Shown piece by piece: positions 35,898-45,326 of a stretch of 64,000 nt of DNA (position 1 is the first letter of the stretch; every line of letters starts with the position of its first letter). Below the pieces are notes generated by a model. The model saw nothing but the letters and a program-made list of their open reading frames with translations. It was not told the origin of the DNA and did no database searches. The position numbers and the translations under genes were made by a program. The stretch comes from Desulfobacula toluolica Tol2 (GTDB lineage: Bacteria > Desulfobacterota > Desulfobacteria > Desulfobacterales > Desulfobacteraceae): the NCBI RefSeq assembly GCF_000307105.1, contig NC_018645.1, positions 4,164,001 through 4,228,000 of the forward strand, in the 5' to 3' direction.

Positions 35898-37769
35898 ATG
35901 AATCTTAGGGAAACATGCCCGGAAAAAGTACTGAGTGCAGAAGACAGTGTCAAAAAAATTAAAAACGGCTCAAGGGTATTTATCGGCACCGGGTGTGGAG
36001 AACCGCAACGATTAATCAAAGCAATGATTGAAGATCTGTCCATACAGGATATTGTCATTTATCAAATGCTTTCTTCCACTCTGTCAAAATATGTCAATGA
36101 TGACAATTTTCTTTCAAGATTCTCCATCAAACTATTTTTTATTTCCGCATTAATGCGGCAATCCGCATTTGAGGGAAAAATCGACTATATCCCGGTCTAT
36201 CTGTCACAAATCCCTGAAATTTTTGAAAACCACGAAATAGGCCTTGATGTTGCCCTGATACAGGTCAGCCCGCCGGACCATCATGGATATTGCAGCCTGG
36301 GTATTTCAGTTGACATCACCCTTTCCGGAATGAAAAATGCAGATATTGTCATTGCCCAGGTCAATCCTGAGATGCCCAGAACATGGGGAGACAGTATTGT
36401 CCACATTGATGAAATCAATTATCTGGTCGAACATACAGAGCCTATACTTGAATCCCTTCCCGGAATCAAAAACCAGGAAGTCATTGAAAGAATTGGCCAT
36501 TACGTCAATATACTGGTGGATGACGGTGCCACACTTCAAATTGGATTCGGCCACCTGCCGGATGCCGTGGTTTCCTATCTTTCAGACAAAAAAGATCTGG
36601 GTATACACACTCAGGTTATCACCAACGGACTTTTACCGCTGTTTAAAAAAAAGGTCATCACCAACAAAAAAAAATCTCTTCTCCCGTACAAGGTTGTTGC
36701 ATCGCTTTGTATGGGTTCTAAAGAATTATATGATTATGTTGATAACAATCCAATCTTCTATTTTAAATCTTCTGAATTTGTAAATGATCCCAATGTCATT
36801 GCCAAAAACGACAATTTCATTTCCATCAGTTCAGCCCTTGAAGTGGACCTGACAGGTCAGGTCTGTACGGATTCAAAAGGATATCTTTTTTACAGCGGCA
36901 TTGGTGACCAGGTTGATTTTATAAGAGGTTCAGCCATGTCAAAAGGTGGATTTTCCATTATTATCATTCCATCGACAGCTCAAAATGACAAAATTTCAAG
37001 AATCGTCCCCCATTTAAGTGAAGGCGCTGGTGTGGCAACAACCAGGGGAGATATTGATATTATCGTCACAGAGTACGGCATAGCTGAAATGAGAAGAAAA
37101 AGCATCTATCAACGGGTTATGGAACTTGCCCGGATTGCTCATCCGAAATTCAGAAAAGAACTCATAGAAGAAGCGAAAAAAAGACATTATATATTCCCGG
37201 ACCAGATTCCCCCGACAACCCAGGATCTTTTGTTTCTGGATCAATACCACTATTCATTGAAACTGACCAATGGCAAAAACATTCTTTTCAGGCCGCTTTT
37301 GCCGTCTGATGAATTTGAATCCAGGCATTTTTACTATTCTTTGCAGGATGACTCTATTTATTACCGTTTTTTTAACAAACGCAAAGTGTTTTCAAGAGAC
37401 ATGCTTCAAAAGCAATGGGCAGATGTTGATTATCGAAGAAACATGACCTTCATCGGGCTGATGCAGTTGGGTAAAAGAAAACAGATCGTTGCTATCGGCT
37501 CTTATGCGGAAGCAGATGAGAATTCGGCAGAAGTGGCATTTCTTGTGAAAGAAAATCTCCATGGAATGGGAATTTGTTCATACCTCCTTGAAATTCTGGA
37601 AACTATTGCAAAAGAAAACAATTATAAACAATTTATTGCAACGGTTCTGGCGGAAAACCGGAAAATGCTCAAAGTTTTCCAGAAAAAGTATCCGTCTGCA
37701 AAATTCATAAGAAGCGGCAGCGGTGAAGTGGAAGTTGAAATGTCATTTCAACTTCCTGAAGTTTTATAA
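35898..37769 (+). CDS. Acetyl-CoA hydrolase/transferase fused to a GNAT acetyltransferase domain
   Basis: A 623-residue fusion. Residues about 1-430 match the acetyl-CoA hydrolase/4-hydroxybutyrate CoA-transferase family: SPPDHHGYCSLGISVD, LQIGFGHLPDAVVSYL and IVTEYGIAEMRRKSI, with the last stretch typical of the C-terminal subdomain. Residues about 445-623 are a GNAT domain, with the acyl-CoA loop in VKENLHGMGICSYLLEIL. The same fusion is known in deltaproteobacteria. It may move CoA between carboxylic acids while the GNAT part acetylates an unknown target. It converges with an acyl-CoA synthetase gene, suggesting shared short-acid metabolism. Confidence 0.85.
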   Translation: MNLRETCPEKVLSAEDSVKKIKNGSRVFIGTGCGEPQRLIKAMIEDLSIQDIVIYQMLSSTLSKYVNDDNFLSRFSIKLFFISALMRQSAFEGKIDYIPVYLSQIPEIFENHEIGLDVALIQVSPPDHHGYCSLGISVDITLSGMKNADIVIAQVNPEMPRTWGDSIVHIDEINYLVEHTEPILESLPGIKNQEVIERIGHYVNILVDDGATLQIGFGHLPDAVVSYLSDKKDLGIHTQVITNGLLPLFKKKVITNKKKSLLPYKVVASLCMGSKELYDYVDNNPIFYFKSSEFVNDPNVIAKNDNFISISSALEVDLTGQVCTDSKGYLFYSGIGDQVDFIRGSAMSKGGFSIIIIPSTAQNDKISRIVPHLSEGAGVATTRGDIDIIVTEYGIAEMRRKSIYQRVMELARIAHPKFRKELIEEAKKRHYIFPDQIPPTTQDLLFLDQYHYSLKLTNGKNILFRPLLPSDEFESRHFYYSLQDDSIYYRFFNKRKVFSRDMLQKQWADVDYRRNMTFIGLMQLGKRKQIVAIGSYAEADENSAEVAFLVKENLHGMGICSYLLEILETIAKENNYKQFIATVLAENRKMLKVFQKKYPSAKFIRSGSGEVEVEMSFQLPEVL

Positions 37770-37778
37770 ATTTTTATG

Positions 37779-39539
37779 TTATTTTTTTTTAGAACTCAGT
37801 TCCGGAAAATCCCAATAAAAATATTCTTTAATGCCTTCATCAACCGAATTGCCGTGTTTGGTAATTTCAATCTGCCGTAATTCAATTCTCCTGATTTTAC
37901 CACTTATGGTTTTTGGAACCTCAGGAACAAATTCTATCATCCTGGGAATCTTAAATTTTGGCAAAATGGTAACAGTATGTTTAAAAAGTTCCAGCGCCAG
38001 TTCCCTGGATGCCTGATAATTTGGATTTAAAATCACATAGGCTTTTACAAGCTGATACCGGTTTGGATCAGGCGAACCTACAACTGCGGCTTCCGACACG
38101 GCAGGATGTTCTACAAGGGCACTTTCAACTTCAAATGGACCAATCCTGTAATCTGAAGATTTAATCACATCATCGGCTCTTCCCACAAACCACCAATACC
38201 CGTCCTCATCAAAGGATGCACGGTCCCCGGTATAATAATAATTATCAACAAATACAGAACTCATTTTTTCAGGATTACCGATATATTCTGAAAAAAGTCC
38301 GATTGGTCTCCAGTTGTTCAGTTTGACCACAATATGCCCCACTTGGTCCGCCTGAGTGATCTCATTGCCTTCATCATCAGCCAATGCCATATCATACATA
38401 AAAAACGGATTTCCAAAAGATCCTGGCCTTATATTTTCTTTCTTCCATGGAGGAGTTCCAATCATGGCTGTTGATTCTGTCTGACCATAAATATCTCTGA
38501 TTTGTGTTTTTGTATATTTTTTCCATTTTTCAATCACATCGGAATTCAAAGGCTCACCTGCACTGACCGAGTTTCGCAGGCAAGACAGGTCAAAAGAGTC
38601 AAGATTCATATTCACAAAAGTTCTCCATACAGTCGGAGGGGCGCAAAAAGTTGTCACTTTATGCCTTGAGACTGCATCAAGATATTGTTCGCCATCCAGA
38701 AATGAATATTTAAACCCGATTGTTGTGGCACCGACATTAAAAGGGGCAAAAAAACTTGACCAGCACCACTTTGCCCATCCAGGGGCGCTCAGGTTGTGAT
38801 GAATATCATCCGGCCTGACACCAATCATTACAGCAGTTGACAAATGTCCCACAGGATATGATACTGCTGTGTGCCCGACACGCTTGGGAAGTCCGGTTGT
38901 TCCCGAGGTAAAAAAGCAAAAAAGGATATCGTCAGATTTTGTCTTTGCTGCTTTGGCATCAAAAGATTCATTTTCAATCACATCAAAGCATGTCCATCCT
39001 GCCTTTTGTCCTAAAACCAATTTAAGTTTGGGTTGAAATTTTATTTCTTCGAGAGCTTTATCAATAAGATCTGCCGATGCTTGATCAGCCACAACCACAT
39101 TGGGAGGATAAATTTCAAACCGAAATTCCAACTCTCTTTGAGTCATTGTCGTTGCCGTTGGAACGCTCACTATTCCGGCCTTGATACACCCCAGACAGGC
39201 AAACCAGTTCTCAGGCAAGTTCGGCGTCATCATATAGAGGCTATCCCCTTTTTCAACGCCTGATTTATGGAAAAAGTTGATCAGCTGATTCGCCTTTTGA
39301 AATAGAGTTCCATAAGAATATGTTTTGGTCTCTCTGGTATCAAGATCCGTCCAGATCAAAGCTTTTTTATCTGGATTTTCTTTGACATGAAGATCTTCAA
39401 ATATGTCTGAGGCCCAATTAAAATATTCAGGGATCTCCATTGCATTTAATTGGATAAATAATTTTTTGGCACACTCTTGAGTGGCCAAGGCGTCTTCCAT
39501 CATATTTATCCTGATAACCTCTTTAAAAAGCTCTTTCAT
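37779..39539 (-). CDS. AMP-forming acyl-CoA synthetase
   Basis: A 586-residue ANL-superfamily ligase. Motifs: P-loop FFTSGTTGLPKRVGH, the DIYGQTESTAMIGTP segment, YTGDRASFDEDGYWWFVGR with the hinge Asp, and the catalytic C-terminal Lys in PKTISGKIRRIELR. It activates a carboxylate to its CoA thioester through an acyl-AMP. Length and motifs sit closest to the medium-chain/benzoate group, but the substrate is unknown. A good sigma-70 promoter lies 70 bases upstream. Confidence 0.88.
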   Translation of the reverse strand: MKELFKEVIRINMMEDALATQECAKKLFIQLNAMEIPEYFNWASDIFEDLHVKENPDKKALIWTDLDTRETKTYSYGTLFQKANQLINFFHKSGVEKGDSLYMMTPNLPENWFACLGCIKAGIVSVPTATTMTQRELEFRFEIYPPNVVVADQASADLIDKALEEIKFQPKLKLVLGQKAGWTCFDVIENESFDAKAAKTKSDDILFCFFTSGTTGLPKRVGHTAVSYPVGHLSTAVMIGVRPDDIHHNLSAPGWAKWCWSSFFAPFNVGATTIGFKYSFLDGEQYLDAVSRHKVTTFCAPPTVWRTFVNMNLDSFDLSCLRNSVSAGEPLNSDVIEKWKKYTKTQIRDIYGQTESTAMIGTPPWKKENIRPGSFGNPFFMYDMALADDEGNEITQADQVGHIVVKLNNWRPIGLFSEYIGNPEKMSSVFVDNYYYTGDRASFDEDGYWWFVGRADDVIKSSDYRIGPFEVESALVEHPAVSEAAVVGSPDPNRYQLVKAYVILNPNYQASRELALELFKHTVTILPKFKIPRMIEFVPEVPKTISGKIRRIELRQIEITKHGNSVDEGIKEYFYWDFPELSSKKK

Positions 39540-39605
39540 ACCTTTAAAACACTCCTTGCATTCTGTTTTAATGTTATATATAAGCTAAGACCAAAAACAC
39601 TTGGT

Positions 39606-39635
39606 TGTATAGTTTATCATAATAATGTTTGTCAA
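39606..39635 (-). promoter_or_regulatory. Sigma-70-type promoter of the acyl-CoA synthetase
   Basis: On the minus strand TTGACA (39,635-39,630) and TATACA (39,611-39,606) are 18 bases apart, about 70 bases before the start codon. Confidence 0.6.
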
Positions 39636-39679
39636 AGTTTTTTTCTGATTTTTACAATATATATACCCTATTACACAAA

Positions 39680-40672
39680 ATGAGTCTCCAATTTATGAGT
39701 CCTTTGTTTATGAAAAAAGACCATATTACAATAATACTTGCCCCGCTTCAGGGGTTTACTGATGTGACCTATCGAAATGTATTTTCAGATCATTTTTCAG
39801 GCGTGGATGAGGCCGTAGCCCCTTTTATCTCAACCATGGGTCAGATGCGCCTGAAGCCTTCCAGGATCAAGGATGTGGCACCTGAAAACAATAAAAAGAT
39901 TTTTGTGATCCCCCAAATCCTCGGAAATGTTGCCAAAGATTTTATATTCCTTGCAGATCACCTTTATGAAATGGGGCATGAAAAAATAAACTGGAACCTG
40001 GGTTGCCCTCATTCAAAAATTGCTAAAAAACAAAGAGGATCAGGGCTTTTAATGTATCCTGATAAAATTGATGCCTTTCTGGATACCGTGCTGCCCAGAA
40101 TTTCAAATACACTTTCTGTAAAAATCCGGTTGGGAAGACGATCAAAAGATGAAATATTCAAGCTGCTACCTGTTTTGAATCAATATCCTCTGGATGAAAT
40201 CATCCTTCACCCCAGAACCGGAATACAGATGTATGAGGGAACCTCGGATCATGATGCATTTGCAAAAGCTCTTTTAAACTGTCAGCTACCATTAACCTAC
40301 AATGGTGATATAACGGATTTAAATTCATTTTGCACTGTTCAAAAAAGATTCCCCCATCTCAAAAGATTCATGATTGGCCGGGGAATTTTATCCAATCCAT
40401 TTCTTGCAGAGCAAATAAAAAAAATTGCAGTGGATAAAAACATAATTCAAAGGTTAAAAGATTTTCATGACGCTCTTTTTACCGGCTATCAAAAAATTTT
40501 CTCGGGCCCGGGCCATTTAACCGGCCGGATGAAAGGATTCTGGAGCTATCTTGGCCCTTCTTTCAAAAATAGTAAAAAAGAATTTAAAGCCATCTTAAAA
40601 GCTGATTCCATTACAAAATATCAGGACAAAGTGGATATTTTTTTCAAAAAAAACCCTGAGTTTATTAAATAA
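39680..40672 (+). CDS. tRNA-dihydrouridine synthase family protein
   Basis: A TIM-barrel flavoprotein of about 330 residues. It opens with ILAPLQGFTDVTYRNVF, has the catalytic Cys in NWNLGCPHSKIAKKQRGSGLL, and HPRTGIQMYEG and MIGRGILSNPFL for FMN and phosphate contacts. It reduces uridine in tRNA. The start is uncertain: ATG at 39680 or 39710 are plausible, and an upstream TTG is less so; none has a clear ribosome site. It is the more divergent of two such genes here (see 43,891). Confidence 0.85.
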   Translation: MSLQFMSPLFMKKDHITIILAPLQGFTDVTYRNVFSDHFSGVDEAVAPFISTMGQMRLKPSRIKDVAPENNKKIFVIPQILGNVAKDFIFLADHLYEMGHEKINWNLGCPHSKIAKKQRGSGLLMYPDKIDAFLDTVLPRISNTLSVKIRLGRRSKDEIFKLLPVLNQYPLDEIILHPRTGIQMYEGTSDHDAFAKALLNCQLPLTYNGDITDLNSFCTVQKRFPHLKRFMIGRGILSNPFLAEQIKKIAVDKNIIQRLKDFHDALFTGYQKIFSGPGHLTGRMKGFWSYLGPSFKNSKKEFKAILKADSITKYQDKVDIFFKKNPEFIK

Positions 40673-40759
40673 CTAGGGGTTTTTACCTATTGAATTATCC
40701 TTTGTTTTTTTATAAAAACATATTTTTTTTAATTGTTTAAGATAATATGGAGAGAATTA

Positions 40760-41044
40760 ATGAATAAGCTTGAATTGATTGAAATGCTGAAAAATAGATC
40801 TTCCCTGACTCTGGATGAAGCAACCAAGGTTGTAAATTTATTCTTTTCTGAAATAGCCCTTGCCCTGCAAAAAGGGGAGCGAGTCGAACTGAGAGGATTA
40901 TGGTCCTTTCATCTGAAAAAATATAAATCCTATACCGGCAGAAATCCGAAAACCGGTAAAATTGTTCAGGTTGCCTCTAAACACCTTCCTTTTTTCAAAT
41001 GTGGCAAAGAGTTAAAAGATAGAGTCAATTTCCCGCCCAATTAA
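40760..41044 (+). CDS. HU/IHF-family DNA-bending protein
   Basis: A 94-residue protein beginning MNKLELIEML behind GGAGAG. The family core is clear: GERVELRGLWSFHLKKY, then the DNA-intercalating arm TGRNPKTGKIVQV and FKCGKELKDRVN. It resembles IHF-beta more than HU. It fits a locus with many sigma-54 promoters, since IHF bends DNA between activator sites and promoter; that link is inference. Confidence 0.92.
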   Translation: MNKLELIEMLKNRSSLTLDEATKVVNLFFSEIALALQKGERVELRGLWSFHLKKYKSYTGRNPKTGKIVQVASKHLPFFKCGKELKDRVNFPPN

Positions 41045-41051
41045 TCATTAT

Positions 41052-42467
41052 TTATTCTTTGAGTTCTTTACCTCTGGCAAAGGTCACACCGATTCCAACA
41101 ATTGAAAGAACAACCCCCATTAACATTGTTCGCTTAAAGCTGATCATAAAAAAAGGTTCCATTACAGCCAAATAATTTTCAAGGCTTGACCCATTGGTAA
41201 GCGTTGAAAAGGAACTGGAAAAAATCAATCCGGCCAGGGCCACACCAATCACCATCCCGATATTCCTGGCCGTAGCAACCGCCCCGGATGCAATCCCCCG
41301 TCTTGATAACGGCACACAACTCATAACAGCAGTATTATTGGGTGACACATAAAGGGCGGTTCCAATTCCGGCAAGGGCAATTCGCCACAAAATTGACACA
41401 CACCCCATTGCCGGATGCAGATACATCAATGACACCAGGGACAGCATCAAAACACTCATGCCGGTCACGCACAACCTCCTTGATCCAAGCCGGTCATACA
41501 ACATCCCTGATATGGGGCTGACAAACAAAAGAAACAAAAAAGGAACAATCATTATCATTCCAGTTTTTGATGCTGAAAAACCACAAGGATATGTCAGGTA
41601 AAACGGCATCATAAAAATAATCACAAAAAGGGCTGCAAACAGTATGGACGAAGACATCACCGGAAAAACAAATAATTTAATTTTCAAAAGTTCCAGATCA
41701 AACAATGGGTAGTCGGATTTTGCCTCGTTTACCGCAAAACCGATACTTGCCAGAATACAAAGAGCTGCAAAAAAAAAGAAGGGAATTGAAAATACTCCCC
41801 ACCTGGACAACTGTGTCATAAAAACAATCAAACTGGACAACATAATTATCAATAAAAGGCTTCCTGTTTTATCCATGGGTTCCCGGCTTGCTTGAGCGCC
41901 TTTGACATCATTTAAAACAAATATTCCACCAATGGCTGCCACAATACCAATGGGAATATTGATATAAAAAATAAACGGCCAGGAAAGATATTCCAGAATC
42001 ATCCCACCGGCAACAGGCCCTGTTGTCAGTCCAGCCGCCACCACGGCCCCGATCATCCCAAGGGCTTTGCCTCTTTCCTGAACCGGAAACGCATCAACAA
42101 TAAGTGCAGGAGAACAGGCCATCAACATGGATGCACCCACTCCCTGTAATATCCTTGCAACAATCAGAAACAAAGGGGTTTGAGCCATGCCGCAAAAAAA
42201 AGACCCGACCACGAATATGGTAAATCCCATAACATACACAGGTTTTCTGCCTTTAATATCCGAAAGCCTGCCAAAGGTTAAAAGTAATGCGGAAACCGTC
42301 ACCAGATAAATCAACACCACCCATTGAATGGTTTGAATATCTGTCTGCAAATCCTGCATCATATATGGGAGTGCCACATTAACAATACTGGAATCCAGTG
42401 TTGACATGAAAATCGAGGTTGCAACAAGGAAAAAAATCTGCCATTTTTTTTCATACGCAGGTGTCAT
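41052..42467 (-). CDS. MFS multidrug exporter, DHA2 (EmrB/QacA) type
   Basis: A 471-residue, highly hydrophobic protein with 13-14 predicted membrane helices. DHA2 motifs: LDSSIVNVALPYM in helix 1, GRLSDIKGRKPVYVMG (motif A) and LQGVGASMLMACSPALIVD, then GPVAGGMILEYLSWPFIFYINIP (motif C region). It exports drugs or metabolites by proton antiport; the substrate is unknown. It converges on the IHF-like gene with a 7-base gap. Confidence 0.9.
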   Translation of the reverse strand: MTPAYEKKWQIFFLVATSIFMSTLDSSIVNVALPYMMQDLQTDIQTIQWVVLIYLVTVSALLLTFGRLSDIKGRKPVYVMGFTIFVVGSFFCGMAQTPLFLIVARILQGVGASMLMACSPALIVDAFPVQERGKALGMIGAVVAAGLTTGPVAGGMILEYLSWPFIFYINIPIGIVAAIGGIFVLNDVKGAQASREPMDKTGSLLLIIMLSSLIVFMTQLSRWGVFSIPFFFFAALCILASIGFAVNEAKSDYPLFDLELLKIKLFVFPVMSSSILFAALFVIIFMMPFYLTYPCGFSASKTGMIMIVPFLFLLFVSPISGMLYDRLGSRRLCVTGMSVLMLSLVSLMYLHPAMGCVSILWRIALAGIGTALYVSPNNTAVMSCVPLSRRGIASGAVATARNIGMVIGVALAGLIFSSSFSTLTNGSSLENYLAVMEPFFMISFKRTMLMGVVLSIVGIGVTFARGKELKE

Positions 42468-42551
42468 AAATTTATTCCATTCTTTTGGTTATAAAAAGAT
42501 TATGTTATATAAGACCAAATAATAAAAAAAATCAAACAGTATGAGGAGACC

Positions 42552-42950
42552 ATGACCACTGTCAATGATGTTGTCTTAATTTATCTTGAAGATGCACCCG
42601 TATCGTTTGCAAGGGTTGAAAGCATCCTGCCGGATGCCAAAAAGGACTGGTATCATATCAAATTATTAATGCTCCAGATTCCTTTACAGGTGGTCACATG
42701 GATTTTAAAAGATGAGTATATCAATGGCCTGCAATTTCATATGAATGGCAAAAAAATGAAACTGGAAAAGGTTGAAAGCCCTGTTGAAGATTTGCCGTTG
42801 TCAAACTCTGAGAATCCTTCTGATCTGAAAACCCCTGAAAAAATAAAATCCGGAAAAATAAAATCTGAAAAGACCGAATCTGAAAAAATCGGGGCAGAAA
42901 ACAAAAAAGAGGCCAAGATCATTTCCTTTTCAGACTTTAAAAAGTCATGA
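42552..42950 (+). CDS. Conserved hypothetical protein with low-complexity tail
   Basis: 132 residues behind a GAGGAG site. The first ~75 residues form a small mixed fold (VVLIYLEDAPVSFARVESI, then LLMLQIPLQVVTWILKDEYI). The rest is a Lys/Glu/Ser-rich tail. No function is recognised. It overlaps the DUF1848 gene by 4 bases and is coupled to it and to dusB. Confidence 0.7.
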   Translation: MTTVNDVVLIYLEDAPVSFARVESILPDAKKDWYHIKLLMLQIPLQVVTWILKDEYINGLQFHMNGKKMKLEKVESPVEDLPLSNSENPSDLKTPEKIKSGKIKSEKTESEKIGAENKKEAKIISFSDFKKS

Positions 42951-43894
42951 CCCAAAATCCGCATATAATCTTATCAGCATCAAGAAGAACAGATATTCCC
43001 GCTTTTTACACAGACTGGTTCATGGACCGTATAAAACTTGGAGTTTTCAACATAAAAAACCCATATACCAAAACCATTAAAGCTGTTGAAGCATCCAAGG
43101 ATACCATTCATTCAATTGTTTTCTGGTCAAAAAACTATGATGCCTTTATCAAGGCAAAGGCCGGAGAAAAGCTTACCCGACTGGGATTTAACATCTATTT
43201 TAATTTTACAATAAATTCCGAATCATCTTTGCTTGAACCTAATATTCCACCATTAAACAAAAGACTGGAACAATTAAAAGAACTTGTTTGCTTGTTTGGA
43301 CCTGAAAAAATATCCTGGCGGTTTGATCCTGTTTGTTTTTATAAAACCTCAGACACAGGGAGGGTAAAAAACAATCTTTCTAATTTTCCCGTAATCGCAA
43401 AAAAGGCTTCGGAACTGGGAATTCAAAAATGCGTTACCAGCTTTTTTGATCATTATCCCAAGATTAAAAGACGGCTTAAAATTTTATCTAAAATAAATCA
43501 TCCTTCTGTTTTTTTTACCGACCCGGCCATGGATAAAAAGACACAAGTGATTCATCGAATGGAAAAACTTTTGAACGGCACTAGGATAAAACTGTACTTG
43601 TGTTGTGAAAAAGAAGTCTTATCAAATCTTGACACACAAACCCGTGACATACAAAGCCCTGAAATAAAAAGCAGGGTATCGGCGAATTCATGTGTTGACG
43701 GCAATTTATTAAAAACAATCTTTGGCGGAAATCCCGAACTTAAAAGAGATTACGGCCAACGCTCAAAACAAGGGTGCAGATGCACCGAATCCATTGATGT
43801 TGGATCATATGACGACCACCCTTGTTTCCATAATTGCCTTTTTTGTTATGCCAACCCTAAAATCGATACCACATTGAAAAACGCAATCCAATGA
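42947..43894 (+). CDS. DUF1848 family protein with a cysteine-rich C terminus
   Basis: A 315-residue protein with the DUF1848 hallmark SASRRTDIPAFY at the N terminus, VFWSKNYDAF and ISWRFDPVCFYK. The C terminus holds Cys277, Cys279, Cys293, Cys297 and Cys300 (GCRCTES...CFHNCLFCYANP), an arrangement suggesting an iron-sulfur site as in radical SAM-like enzymes. The biochemical role of the family is unknown to me. It overlaps both neighbours by 4 bases. Confidence 0.82.
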   Translation: MTQNPHIILSASRRTDIPAFYTDWFMDRIKLGVFNIKNPYTKTIKAVEASKDTIHSIVFWSKNYDAFIKAKAGEKLTRLGFNIYFNFTINSESSLLEPNIPPLNKRLEQLKELVCLFGPEKISWRFDPVCFYKTSDTGRVKNNLSNFPVIAKKASELGIQKCVTSFFDHYPKIKRRLKILSKINHPSVFFTDPAMDKKTQVIHRMEKLLNGTRIKLYLCCEKEVLSNLDTQTRDIQSPEIKSRVSANSCVDGNLLKTIFGGNPELKRDYGQRSKQGCRCTESIDVGSYDDHPCFHNCLFCYANPKIDTTLKNAIQ

Positions 43895-44916
43895 AAGCTA
43901 ACAACCTGAAAATTCACGATCTGAAAATTCACGGCAAAACTTTTTTAGCGCCCCTTGCAGGTATAACCAACCTGCCGTTCCGGCTTCTTGTAAAAGAATG
44001 CGGCTGTGCAATTGTCTGTTCTGAAATGATCAGTGCCAAGGGGATTTTTTACAACTCGGAAAAAACCCTGACTCTGTTATCCTCAAAAAAAGAAGAAATA
44101 CCCCTGTCGGTTCAATTGTTCGGATCTGATCCCGACTCCATGGCAAGGGCGGCAAAAGTGGTACAGGATCTGGAAGTTGCCGCTATCATTGACATTAATT
44201 TCGGCTGCAGTGTAAAAAAAGTTGTAAAACAAGGTGCAGGGGTGGCATTGATGAAAGACCCCAAACTAAGTGAAACTATTTTGACTGCCGTACGAAAAGC
44301 AACCTGCCTGCCCTTGACCATAAAAATCAGGTCCGGCTGGGACCATTCGGGACACCAGGCGTTCAATATTGCACAAATCGCTCAAAATGCAGGAGTAGAT
44401 GCCATTGCAATGCATCCCAGGACCGCAAGCCAGGGATTCAAAGGCACGGCGAACTGGGACCTGATTAAAGAGCTAAAACAGCGTGTGTCTGTTCCTGTCA
44501 TTGGCAATGGTGATATTAATTGCGTTGAAGATGCCATCCGGATGATCGCTCACACAAAATGTGATGCCGTCATGGTTGGACGTGCAGCCATGACAAATCC
44601 TTTTATACTTTCCCAGATAGATGATTTTCTTGAGACCGGATCTTATCAAACACCTTCAGAACAGGACATATTCAAAATAATGAAACGATTGACACAAATG
44701 TATGTGGAATATTTTGGGGAACAGCCTGCCTGCAGAATGCTCAGAGGCAGGCTTTCATGGTTTGTCAAAGGCTTGCCCGGATGTTCTGATTTCAGAAAAA
44801 ATCTATCCCGGATTGATTCAATGAATCATGCACTGGAACTGATCAAAGAATTTGAAACCAAACTGCTTGAAACCAGACCACCTAAAATCGGACAGTTTGA
44901 AACCAGACCGGTATAA
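43891..44916 (+). CDS. dusB: tRNA-dihydrouridine synthase B-like
   Basis: A 341-residue DusB-type enzyme: FLAPLAGITNLPFRLLVKECG at the N terminus, SEMISAKGI, the catalytic Cys in INFGCSVKKVVKQGAGVALM, HPRTASQGFKGTANW and MVGRAAMTNPFILSQI. The Pro that usually follows the catalytic Cys is Ser here. The 3' end carries a short repeat (FETKLLETRP, FETRPV). It is translationally coupled to the DUF1848 gene. Confidence 0.9.
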   Translation: MKANNLKIHDLKIHGKTFLAPLAGITNLPFRLLVKECGCAIVCSEMISAKGIFYNSEKTLTLLSSKKEEIPLSVQLFGSDPDSMARAAKVVQDLEVAAIIDINFGCSVKKVVKQGAGVALMKDPKLSETILTAVRKATCLPLTIKIRSGWDHSGHQAFNIAQIAQNAGVDAIAMHPRTASQGFKGTANWDLIKELKQRVSVPVIGNGDINCVEDAIRMIAHTKCDAVMVGRAAMTNPFILSQIDDFLETGSYQTPSEQDIFKIMKRLTQMYVEYFGEQPACRMLRGRLSWFVKGLPGCSDFRKNLSRIDSMNHALELIKEFETKLLETRPPKIGQFETRPV

Positions 44917-44921
44917 GCTTT

Positions 44922-45326
44922 TTATTCCTTTTCATAAACAGCCGTTGCAATGGAACTGATCCCCCCTCTCGGAGTAAATTCGCCTGTGACCTCCATTTTC
45001 AAAGGTGTTAAAACTTGAACCAGGTCGTCTAAAATCTTGTTGACCACATGTTCATAAAACATGCCCACGTTTCTGAATTGCAACAGGTAATATTTTAATG
45101 ATTTAAGTTCCACAATGGTCTGGTCCGGTCTGTATTTTATCGTGATGCAACCATTATCCGGCAGACCTGTCATTGGACACACCGACGTATACTCCGGCTG
45201 TTTTATGATAATATCAATACTTCGCTTGGATTTGTATGCGTATGGGATGGGTTCAAGAAGATCTGCTTTCACAATGCTCGGATCTTCAATTTTATAACGT
45301 GTCACATAAGCTTTATTTTCGGTCAT
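44922..45326 (-). CDS. queF: NADPH-dependent preQ0 reductase QueF
   Basis: 134 residues from the ATG at 45326, which has AAGGAC about 10 bases upstream; a longer frame to 45374 lacks such a site. The short type I QueF motif is clear: YTSVCPMTGLPDNG with the catalytic Cys, then VELKSLKYYLLQFRN. It reduces 7-cyano-7-deazaguanine to preQ1 in queuosine synthesis. It converges on dusB, another tRNA modification gene. No preQ1 riboswitch was recognised upstream. Confidence 0.92.
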   Translation of the reverse strand: MTENKAYVTRYKIEDPSIVKADLLEPIPYAYKSKRSIDIIIKQPEYTSVCPMTGLPDNGCITIKYRPDQTIVELKSLKYYLLQFRNVGMFYEHVVNKILDDLVQVLTPLKMEVTGEFTPRGGISSIATAVYEKE

